Source: Lineus longissimus
Lineage: Eukaryota; Nemertea; Pilidiophora; Heteronemertea; Lineidae
Direction: 5' to 3'
NCBI RefSeq assembly: GCF_910592395.1
Contig: NC_088315.1
Location: 16,475,808-16,539,807 of the forward strand
Length of the DNA: 64,000 bases
The first letter of the stretch is position 1. Every line of letters starts with the position of its first letter. Both the position numbers and the translations under genes were made by a program. Below the pieces are notes generated by a model. It did not search any database. It was not told the DNA's origin and saw only the letters and a program-made list of their open reading frames with translations. Shown here piece after piece: positions 46,386 through 55,012 of the stretch.

Positions 46386-46530
46386 AGAAATCAAGATACC
46401 AAAGAGTGATCGGTGACGCTAATTTTGATGCTCCATATCAGAAGCACAGGAAGCGAATACAAAGTGTTCTGCGGACTGTTGACTAATGAATCCCTCATCT
46501 AATAGTATTTCTCCAATTGTGATCAAATAG

Positions 46531-47493
46531 GAGTTGATTGGTACAATACGGTACAAATATCATTGGAAGATTTCACCTCCTACCTTTGAACTACATCCTC
46601 CTAGGGATTATTGGTATTACGATGCAATTTCTGGATACCTGAGAATTTCGAGCAAAAGTGGAGTTCATAAGGCTATCTCTCGATTTTATCACAATCGTCA
46701 ACTGTTCAGCTTCCGACTTTTCAGCACATTTAGACACGGCTCTCACTTGCACCTTTTCAGGGACCAGTGCTTGTTCAGAAATTCATTTATTACTTTACTG
46801 GGAAAAAGGCCAGGGAGACTGTTTTATGAGCTTCATGATATTTTTGGCAAAGGGCATGCATATCGAATGATCCCTCCTCGAACTGATCCATGCTCTCGGG
46901 TAAGTCCACGGCTTACGCCTCACTACAGTAGCCACAAAGTTGTAATTAATTGTCCTAAAGAACATTGTACTCGAATACTTTTAACTATTTACACTGTCAT
47001 GTTGATAAAAAGTACAAAAGAAGCGGTTTTAACAAATGGTGTGACTTTAAACATGTTAAAGCATAAAATCTCACCCACACAAAGGGTTTTAGCATTCACC
47101 TCGGACAACGATGTGGTCATGCAGACCAGAAAGAAAGGGTTTATGGTTTATCGAAGAACCAGGCAATACAAGGGCAAACACAAGCCAGTTAAGAAAACGA
47201 CAAAATGGCCTGTTCTTCCGACCTACTGGAGTAGGAAACATCAAGCCTACCTTGAGTTTTATTTCCGAGGAAGTGATGGTGTACTGATTGGCTGCAGGGT
47301 AAACTGCCAACTAAGGACACCTCTAGTACCTTCAATGCCTCCATTTTCCCCGATTGAATTCATATATGCTCGTAAAAGGTTAGGTAGAGAGTATATGCTC
47401 ATGATAGCACCAAATGGGAACTTTCTGTTCTTTCTGTTTCAAAAGAGAATCGAAAATATCAAATATGTGGCTGTTTTTTCTCCAGCTTATTAA
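46531..47493 (+). CDS. Gene A, terminal exon (right arm); hypervariable relative to left arm
   Basis: 321 codons from the acceptor CAAATAG to TAA. A stop lies immediately upstream in frame and there is no early ATG, so the protein must start in another exon. The phase-0 acceptor position equals that of gene C exon 2, consistent with common ancestry. The first 80 residues are nearly fixed between arms (5 differences). Residues 119-146, 176-187, 225-231, 242-252, 277-290 and 303-308 are densely changed, almost all by amino-acid-altering substitutions. Intervening blocks such as TRKKGFMVYRRTRQYKG and GCRVNCQLRTPLVPS are untouched. Probably extracellular by analogy with cysteine content and its relation to gene C, but no signal peptide is visible in this exon. 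Confidence 0.65.
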   Translation, partial: ELIGTIRYKYHWKISPPTFELHPPRDYWYYDAISGYLRISSKSGVHKAISRFYHNRQLFSFRLFSTFRHGSHLHLFRDQCLFRNSFITLLGKRPGRLFYELHDIFGKGHAYRMIPPRTDPCSRVSPRLTPHYSSHKVVINCPKEHCTRILLTIYTVMLIKSTKEAVLTNGVTLNMLKHKISPTQRVLAFTSDNDVVMQTRKKGFMVYRRTRQYKGKHKPVKKTTKWPVLPTYWSRKHQAYLEFYFRGSDGVLIGCRVNCQLRTPLVPSMPPFSPIEFIYARKRLGREYMLMIAPNGNFLFFLFQKRIENIKYVAVFSPAY

Positions 47494-48362
47494 CAAATAT
47501 TGCTTCACCCGTTATTTGACATGGGCTTGACATGGGGCGGAAATTTATTGTGCATTGGTACGCTAATTACTGCCGCCTACAGGAAATAAAGTTCCTCATT
47601 CTGGGATATTTGCGCATCATGTGTACGGATAAACGACGTCACTAGTCGGGTATGTCTGTCAAGTTTTGTGTATAGAATTCTGGAATGCAGACGTCTACTA
47701 TATCAATGGCAACACCTCAAAGCGTGAACTTCGATAGCAGATGAGATGGCATTTCAATCAAGAGAGGAAAATACTCAATGTATCAATGATTCATGCAGTT
47801 ATTATGCCTTTTAACTTTGTCCCTTTTCACCGTGCTATCGCACTAAGAAGTAGAAACACTTTAAGGACATCTCATATGCAGCAGAAGTGAAGTGACAGAC
47901 ATTTCCTACTGATTTTCATATTTACAGATACATGTCCTTCTTGTGGCAGTTCATAGCATTAACAGTACTGACGCTGTAATATGAATGTTTTTGGGTCATT
48001 GTGTAAACAGGCACAGGACCCCACGACCTATTTTGGGTGAACCCCGTAGAAGGAGAACGCCTTGGATTAGGAGAAAGCTGGTTCATAACTTGTCCTTTTG
48101 AGAGCAAATATATGATGAATTGGGAATGAATCTTCTTTATGTTTGGAACCAAGACCCAACATAACACTGATAATTTGTTAGGTGGCTGCATTTACCTAAA
48201 TTGTATGTCCCTAGGGAAAGTCATTAAGAGAAAGTTTGTTAGACATTTTGGCTATCCCACCAAAAACACGAAGAGATACATTTTGCATTCAGTCTCCCCG
48301 GCCAGCAATGGTATATGCTCCCAAAGCTTAAAGTTCCTCAAGCGTGCCTGAGGCCAAGATAA
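47494..48362. other. Right arm downstream of gene A
   Basis: 47494-47715 and 48280-48362 match the left arm 15052-14609. 47715-48280 is right-specific and contains a 70-codon open segment (48139-48351) that runs into shared DNA; no family recognised. Confidence 0.5.
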
Positions 48363-48455
48363 ATGTTGCCAAACATGTTACCGTCCACCGCTCGCATGGC
48401 CGTGGTGCCACCGCATGAAAAATTTCATTATTTCAATATTTTCCAAATCCAAATA
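48363..48455 (-). repeat. R copy 3, inner fragment
   Basis: Inverse of about 14550-14640. It ends at CCAAATCCAAATAA where the tyrosine-recombinase element begins. Confidence 0.8.
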
Positions 48456-48780
48456 ACTCGCCTAAAGATTCTGAAGCGAAAGCAACTCTACAACTTGGAC
48501 TTTTTACGAGACCCTCTCGCTTACTCTACAACTCGATTGGACCGTTTACTTTCGCCCTTCCATGCAGCTGCTGTCCGTTTAGGTTTCTACTAATACGTGG
48601 AGTGAGGATCTCAAGACTTCCAAGGATCTACAACTTGGATCGTTCCTTTCGTCCGTCAATTGCGGCTGCTGTCGTGGATCGGAGTACGAGGATACAAACG
48701 CTTTCCAAGTTAAGTAGTTGTGCTTTTAACTTTTGATCCATTCAACTTGGAAAACTTTGCTTAACTTTGTTTAAGTTACA

Positions 48781-49430
48781 ATGGCATTCGCCCAGGATAA
48801 TCGTTTTCGTGTCCTAATTTTCGGCCACAGCTATATCAAAAGGCTTCAGAAATTTGCCGTCTCCGGTACTCGGTTCGGCCAATTTCGGCCTGGCCTGACG
48901 GGTCTTAATCTTCAACTGGCTGAGTGCAACGTTGTCTTTCGGGGCGTGCCAGGTTTGAATTTGGCGCGTATCTATAATTTACAGGTTTTGTTCAACAAAA
49001 TCCGTGCTTATTACCCTGATTTGATCATCCTGCAGGTCGGTGGAAACAACATGTGTAAGTCGTCCAACTCTGCTGAGCAGTTAGCGAGTGACCTCTCTAG
49101 GTTTGCTTTTGAGTTGCATCAACTCTGTGATTGTAGAGTTCTGATTTCCCAATTGATCCCTAGAGTTCGGTGCCCTCCGGGATATAATGTTAAGGTACAA
49201 CTTTGCAACAAACGCCTTGCCGAACTCAATTCAGTTTCTGCAGCCGTGTCGCTTTGGAAACATAAGGCATCTGGACTGCAGAGCGTTGGATCTACGACAC
49301 TGACGGAGTCCACTTTAATGACCTGGGCAACTTCAAATTGTTCAAGAGCTATAGGGCTGCGGTCGGTTTATCGTCCGCAGAGTTTAATTCGGTATTACAA
49401 TGCTTCTTTGCTTTCAGGAAAACTAGGTAA
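48781..49430 (+). pseudogene. SGNH/GDSL-type hydrolase-like ORF (one frameshift)
   Basis: The first reading frame (from ATG 48781) shows the block I nucleophile motif as GHSYIKR, a conserved Gly region (FRGVPGLNL), and the block III Asn as QVGGNNM. Near 49260-49285 the frame shifts; the continuation in another frame has WIYDTDGVHFNDLGN, containing the DxxH catalytic pair of block V, and stops at 49430. All four SGNH blocks can thus be seen, at a length (about 215 codons) usual for the family. Such esterase-like ORFs occur in CR1-type LINEs and, as I recall, in some Ngaro elements. Here it precedes gag. Its role in the element is unknown; it may act on lipids or carbohydrate esters. Confidence 0.75.
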
Positions 49431-50164
49431 AACCATTGCTTCCCTTAATATGGGACGCTCTCCGTAATTCATTTCCCCTTTATATCGGCTTTCGCCCTTA
49501 GATTGGGTTATTTGTTTAAATCCGTTTATGCCTATGTCACGTCACGGTGACTTCAACCAATTTCTCATTTTCAATTCCTGATTCCCTTGAAATGAGACGT
49601 ACATTACCTTTTTATCCCCTCCAACAAGCTGTTGGTATTCGGCTCCCTACAGGAGTCTTTTATTTGGCTACATGGTAGTCTTTGGCTCCAAAGAGGGTCT
49701 TTTTGGCCCCACATCCAAAGGGCATTCGATCAGAAGCTTTCCTAACAACAACAACGCAAATGAATAATGAGGGTACTGAAGTTTACTAAACGTAAGCCTA
49801 GGGTCATAAATTATGGTGTAGTAGTGATTACATAATTCAATTTTCGGCCTTATTATATTGCCCTCCCGGGGATTTGCAGCGCCCTGCAGGGTCTGCTTTT
49901 ACTTGGGCACATGGGGAGCGTTTGCTCCCATGAGGTCTGCTTTGGCCACATGATGGTCTTTGACCCCCTATAGGGGTCCGTTTGGCCACGATGATGGTCT
50001 CGGCTCAACGTGAGTCTGTTCCGGGGTGACTATAATTATAACAGCCCGGACGGGTAACATTCACCACGGTTTCGGCCTATTGTCGATTCCCTGGCAGAAC
50101 GTCTTCCGCTGGGAGATGTCGAGTTAAGAACACGGCTTACTGTGCTTCCTTCTCTTCCAGCAGA
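49431..50164. other. Internal untranslated region of the tyrosine-recombinase element
   Basis: No ORF of note. It contains repeated short units with the pattern GGTCT(T/C)TTTGGC or TGGTCTTTGGC at about 49640-50010. Confidence 0.6.
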
Positions 50165-51480
50165 ATGGTAAACACTAAACACAAACGTACCCAGAAGACT
50201 TCCGGCCGGTCGGACAAGAGTCGTACCGGAAGAGTCAAGCCAGGGAAACGCCCTAAAACTGGTGACGGACCCGCGACGAAACGGAGGAAACAGGATGCGG
50301 ACAACCTCGGATCACCCGCTGACCTCCAATCACCCGATTCTGGCACATCACGTGATCCCGGACCAGATCTGACTACGGATGCTAACAATCGGGACAACGG
50401 TGCAACCCAGGTCGACAAACAGGATATGGCCCACACGTTCAAACTGGCTAATGACATGATGTCTAACATGAATGCCATGATGGCGAACATGAACATGTTT
50501 TTTGCCGGAAAGGCAGTAAACACTCCGTTATCTGGGGCACCAGGTGTTCCCGGGGCACCTCTTCCTCCCGAGGTCTTTGCCGTCGAGGACCTCGACTCGG
50601 CACGTGGCGACAAGGTTACTGACACGATTGTCCCGGATCAACTCTCTAGTAAGAATCAGGTCATTGCTGATGGTTCGAAGGTCCCGGTGGGTGCCTCGTT
50701 TTCTTCGGTTGCTTGGCCTTGGATGCCCATGTCAAGTTGGAACACAAGGAAAAGATTTGGGCCAACGAGTACTTCGACATCGCCAAGCTTTTGAACCCAG
50801 CTTCACACAAGAAGCAATCTTTTAAGATAAATGGAGCAGGCACCGATGGGAGCGAGTCCCTTACCTTCTCATTTGGGACCCCTAAGGTTAAGATCACTTC
50901 TTTTACGCAATGGCAGTCGGCTTTCGCTATATTCCAGTCAATATATTTGGACAAATTTCCAACCTCATCCAAGCAGCTCCTCCGATATGAGGCCACCTTT
51001 AAAGATTTAATGGTCAGAGGGGGTGACTGGATGTTCTATGACGAGGGATTCCGCCGCAATATGGCGGTTAACCCTCACGGCTGGGATGAACTCCTATGGG
51101 AACTTTGGGTGAGAGCAATACACCAGAAACGTAATAATTCCCAACCTACCCAGCCCTTTCGTCAGGGCAAAAAAGGGTCCTCAACAAATCCTGGTGCCTC
51201 TTACCGAAAGTTTCCAGCGGGAACCTGCTGGCGATACAATGGTGGGAGACCGTGTTCTGGCTGCAAGTTTCCCCATAAATGCTCCGAATGTGGAGGCCCG
51301 CACGGGGCAGTTCAGTGCGTCAGCCAGAATCGCGGCAACGGTAAACCAGCCCTTAGTTCTTCCCAATCATCCTCCCCATCAGCCTCTAACCCTCGTCCAA
51401 AATCCATTGTCACCATACCTAACCCCGCTAGACGCTACAACAACCTATCCAATGCAAAGCCGGCTGCCGACGCCAATTAA
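50165..51480 (+). pseudogene. Gag-like ORF of the tyrosine-recombinase element (frameshift near 50700)
   Basis: ATG at 50165 begins a very basic N-terminus (MVNTKHKRTQKTSGRSDKS) followed by a Met/Asn-rich helix and a Pro/Gly linker. At about 50700 the frame shifts and continues (50713-51480) through KIWANEYFDIAKLL, FTQWQSAFAIFQSIYL, and a C-terminal Cys/His cluster (CWRYNGGRPCSGCKFPHKC followed by CSECGGPHGAVQC). The WxxAFxxFxxIY segment and this Cys/His cluster are typical of Gag proteins of DIRS/Ngaro elements. About 435 codons in total. Confidence 0.8.
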
Positions 51481-53046
51481 GCCTCAAGTCCTAGCGAAAT
51501 ATTTAGAAGGTTACGACCATGAATTAACCACATTTCTGCTGGATGGTTTCACGGACGGCTTCCGTTTAGAATATCAGGGAGTTCGCGCTAGCAGTTTCTG
51601 CCCGAACTCGCCGTCGGCTAGTAAGCATCCAGAGGTCATCGATAAGAAAATTGCATCTGAGCTACAAGAAGGTAGAATTCTCGGCCCGTTTGATTCTCCA
51701 CCTACGCCCGATTTTAGGGCATCCCCCATTGGTGTTGTCCCTAAGAAGGAACCTGGGGACTTTCGTATGATCCACAACCTGTCGTACCCTCGCCAAGGCG
51801 ATTCCATTAATAAGGGCATCCCCAAAGATCTTACTAGTGTTAAATATTCTTCTATCTATGATGCAATTTCCTTCATCAAAAAGCAGGACAAACAGGTTTA
51901 CCTAGCGAAATGTGACGTTAAGTCGGCTTTCCGTATCATTCCCGTTGCTCCCGAAGATTACCCCTTGCTTGGCTTTGAGTGGCGGGGAAAATACTATATG
52001 GATCGGGTGTTACTGATGGGGGCCAGCATTTCCTGCTCCCATTTCGAAAGGTTTAGTACTGCCATAGAATGGATTTGCCTAAATAAGCTGGGTTTTTCTT
52101 CCGTGGTCCATGTGCTGGACGATTTTCTTTTTATTTCGCTCTCCAAGGACGCCTCTAAGAGGGACTTGGAAAAATTTGAGGCCTTTTGTAAAGAGGAAGG
52201 CATTCCGTTGGCCCCGGAAAAAACCTTCTGACCAGCCATTGCTCTTCCATTCCTTGGCATTACTCTTGATGCAGAAAAAATGGAGGCCCGATTGCCCGTG
52301 GACAAGATTTCAAAGTTTAAGCTAAAACTTGATTATTTTTATCCAAAAACAAAGCCATGCTGTTTGAGTTTCAGTCACTGCTTGGGTGCCTCAATTTTGC
52401 CTGTTCCGTTGTCCTGCCGGGCCGTGCATTTTCCAGGCGGCTCATTGATCTTACAATAGGTTACGCTAAGCCATATCATCATATTCGTATTACCAAGCAG
52501 ACTAAAGAGGACCTCCTCGTTTGGCGTGCTTTTCTTGACCAATTTAACGGTAGATCATTTTTTCATGGCGACAACTGGTTCTCAAATAATCAGCTACAGC
52601 TCTTCACGGATTCCTCGGGCAGCATCGGATTTGGCGCTCTATATAAAACGCATTGGTTTTACGGGATCTGGCCCGTGGCATGGAGACAGTTTAACATCGC
52701 CACCATGGAGCTGTTCCCTATCGTGTTAGCGGTTTTGATATGGGGCAAAAATTGGGCCAACCAGAACATAGTATTCTTCACTGATAACCAAGCCATAGTG
52801 TCCGTCATAAACAAACAAACATCTAAAGAACCGCAGATAATGTCCCTGGTACGGTCCCTGGTTAAAGCCTGCCTCGTGCATAATATCGTTGTGAGAGCAA
52901 AGCATATTCCTGGGAAAAAGAATGTATTCGCTGACATGCTTTCTCGTTTACAGATACATGCGTTCTGCAAACGGGCGCCTTGGGCGGACCCAACGCCCAC
53001 ACCGATTCCTCCAGAGCTTTACCCGGATGGATGGAATCTGCGTTGA
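51194..53046 (+). pseudogene. Reverse transcriptase-RNase H of the tyrosine-recombinase element
   Basis: The frame overlaps the gag 3' end; the true start is unclear (candidate ATGs at 51239 and about 51449). RT motifs in order: RASPIGVVPKKEPGDFRMIHNL, KCDVKSAFRIIPV, LMGASISCSHFERF, VLDDFLFI (catalytic LDD). An in-frame TGA lies at 52229-52231, after which the frame stays readable to about 52345, where a one-base shift moves it to the 52357-53046 frame. RNase H motifs follow: LFTDSSGSIGFGA, TMELFPIVLAV, FFTDNQAIVSVIN, HIPGKKNVFADMLSRL. Order and spacing are those of DIRS/Ngaro pol. Confidence 0.88.
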
Positions 53047-53852
53047 GTGAATTGCGCAGTAACATGGTTGCATCGTCCACTATGGTGGCTTATCGTAGGA
53101 CCTGGGACATTTTCGCTCAATTTTTCAACGACTACATCAAAACGAAACTATGTCTTCCTATTTCGGTGCCCATTTTAACTCTTTTCATTGCCTTTTTGCA
53201 CGGCCGTGGGTATTCCCCTTCGTCTACTGCGTCCAGCATGTCGGCTATATCCTATTTACATAAGCTTAATGACATGGCTGACCCGACCAAATCATTCGTT
53301 GTGGCTAAATTACTTTGCGCCGCCAAACATTTGCGTGCGCACCCGGATGTCCGCTTGCCCGTTACCAGTGAAATCCTTTCCAAATTATTGGTTGCGGCCC
53401 CACTTGTTACGTCTTCACACTATAACTCGGTCATGTTTCAGACTGCCCTAGTACTTGGTTTCAGTGCCTTGACGGTCGAATCCGATGGGCTCCTGGTATC
53501 TTTTCGAAGATTTAAGTCTAGCAACACACAAGGCTCTCAAACCTTGCGCCTTTCTGCTAGGTCGCAATTTTGCCCGTTAGAACACGTGAGGGGCTTTTTG
53601 GCTGTACGGGGTTTATCACCCGGGCTGCTTTTCTGCCATCCCGGTGGCTCTCCTTTCCTGCGCAAGGACTTCGACGGTACACTCAAGCGTGCACTCTCTC
53701 TCTGCGGTCTAGACTCTTCCCGCTTTAAGGGGCACAGCTTGCGAATTGGGGCTGCAACACAATCCGCAATCGAGGGCAAATCCGATGCCTACATCCGGGC
53801 AGCAGGCAGGTGGTCATCCGATGCCTTCAGAAAATATATCCGTGTTTTATAA
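52980..53852 (+). CDS. Tyrosine recombinase (integrase) of the Ngaro/DIRS-like element
   Basis: Overlaps the RNase H end in another frame; the first ATG in frame is 53031. N-terminal SAM-like part (TMVAYRRTWDIFAQFFNDY, GYSPSSTASSMSAISYLHK) and a catalytic part ending with HSLRIGAATQSAIEG (the HxxR box), then AGRWSSDAFRKYIRVL (W in place of the second His, and the Tyr nucleophile). The first catalytic Arg is expected in the LGFSALTVESDGLL segment, where related proteins read LRVSE-like; here TVES lacks the Arg, which may mean lost activity. Intact frame otherwise. It would cut and rejoin circular element DNA at the target. Confidence 0.85.
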   Translation: MGGPNAHTDSSRALPGWMESALSELRSNMVASSTMVAYRRTWDIFAQFFNDYIKTKLCLPISVPILTLFIAFLHGRGYSPSSTASSMSAISYLHKLNDMADPTKSFVVAKLLCAAKHLRAHPDVRLPVTSEILSKLLVAAPLVTSSHYNSVMFQTALVLGFSALTVESDGLLVSFRRFKSSNTQGSQTLRLSARSQFCPLEHVRGFLAVRGLSPGLLFCHPGGSPFLRKDFDGTLKRALSLCGLDSSRFKGHSLRIGAATQSAIEGKSDAYIRAAGRWSSDAFRKYIRVL

Positions 53853-54710
53853 CTAATTCTCGTGTCAACAATCATCTCAATACATTTACCCGAGGCGATT
53901 TTGACTCGTGCCTGCTAACGTTCGACAGGATGTGCCAAGCGCACGGCGGGCTTTGGTTCGCGACCTTGTAGGTCATTTGTTAGTGTCCTGGTCAGACTTA
54001 GGCTGTCAGGTGTGTTTTGTATCTGTGTAGTAGTTTCATATATACACTCCTCCTAGTCAGACTTAGGCTGCTGGGTTGATTTCGACATAGTCTTTGTACT
54101 CGGTTTAGACATTTCGTCTTAGATTATTAGTCTCATATATACCAAATTTGTCATAACACGGCGTTATAATTGGTGGACATGACAGTTGTAACTCTAATAT
54201 ATACATTATTTCACCTCGTCATTGCTACTTACACGTAGACTTAAGTGATGTGCTACGGTTTTAAATATCTAGCGTCATTATATGCGTCATTATTTTCACT
54301 CGGCGGTTCGCCGGGATTTATTTTGAGAGAGCATTTTCTGCCGGTTGTGGGGTGGCCTCAGTGACATTCGGCTTGTGGCGGTACCCTCTCAACCGTTTCA
54401 GCAAATTGTCTGTTTTATTTGATTTATGGTCACGTGACCCTAAATTCAATCTCTTGGGTCACGTGACGCATTTACCTTTTACCCTTTCTAGGGTTTCCTT
54501 TGTAATGTTTTGCAGAGAATGCTCTCTCTATGTAGCCCGTTTGGCAAATAAATATGTATCTCAAATCTTGGCCTAATCGGTCCATAATCAATCTATACAC
54601 TGTGTTGTGTTAGTCATTCTAAGTGTGTCTAGGGGATAAATAAAGTTACAAAGCTATCCCAAAAGTCGGTTTCACTTAATTCCGCAAAAATTGCCGAACA
54701 TCGATGATCA
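53853..54710. repeat. 3' region of the tyrosine-recombinase element with inverted and direct repeats
   Basis: Contains the direct repeat GTCAGACTTAGGCTG (about 53993 and 54056), inverted GAGAGAGCATT(T/C)TCTGC at about 54326 and 54512, and inverted GGTCACGTGACCC / GGGTCACGTGAC at 54428-54440 and 54456-54467. These are candidates for the split direct or inverted termini used by tyrosine-recombinase elements. AATAAATATG and ATAAATAAAG near 54550-54640 may be polyadenylation signals. Confidence 0.55.
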
Positions 54711-54869
54711 TGACCAAATTCAGGGAGACATCTAACGACTTTCATTCACACAGGCCGCCAAAATGTGTCAGCCAACCACCGTCGTCCTCTTTCATGGCGC
54801 TTGGCAACTGGAATGCTGAGGACCCGGATGTTGCTACCAATTTGCCGAATTCGTGCGGGATTGCGTGTT
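54711..54869 (-). repeat. R copy 3, middle fragment
   Basis: Inverse of about 14410-14535. It is bounded by the tyrosine-recombinase element on the left and by the poly(T) of the LINE at 54870 on the right. Confidence 0.85.
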
Positions 54870-55012
54870 TTTTTTTGTAATTTATATTTTTTATTGTAAA
54901 CTCTCAAAAAAAATTTACACAAAGTATTCAATCCAACAATTTTGTTTACAACAGTTTTCTACAGTGCGGTGCAGTGTGCAAAGTGCAGAGGTGCAAGAAA
55001 CTTAGTCTTTTC

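Larger units (their letters stand above)
48456..54710 (+). mobile_element. Ngaro/DIRS-like tyrosine-recombinase retrotransposon
   Basis: About 6.25 kb inserted into R copy 3; R resumes at about 54711 with TTCAGGGAGACATC. Gene order: SGNH hydrolase-like ORF, gag, RT-RNase H, tyrosine recombinase, all on the plus strand. No LTRs and no clear target duplication, as expected for elements that integrate by a tyrosine recombinase. Several ORFs are broken by single frameshifts or stops, so this copy is recently dead. I assign it to the Ngaro/DIRS group by the RT type, the gag zinc finger and the recombinase. Confidence 0.88.

Noticed and set aside
32482-47493. The exact 319-codon length shared by genes A, C and the BEL/Pao ORF as a sign of one family
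   Set aside because: The BEL/Pao ORF has clear RNase H motifs and its end lies in flanking DNA; its length is coincidence. A and C are related on motif grounds, not on length.
14609-48362. An integrated herpesvirus or Maverick-type element bounded by inverted repeats
   Set aside because: No polymerase, capsid, ATPase or integrase genes of such elements are present, the genes contain introns, and the arms extend beyond the R blocks.
50137-50625. Minus-strand 162-codon ORF
   Set aside because: Antisense shadow of the gag ORF, which has recognisable family motifs on the plus strand.
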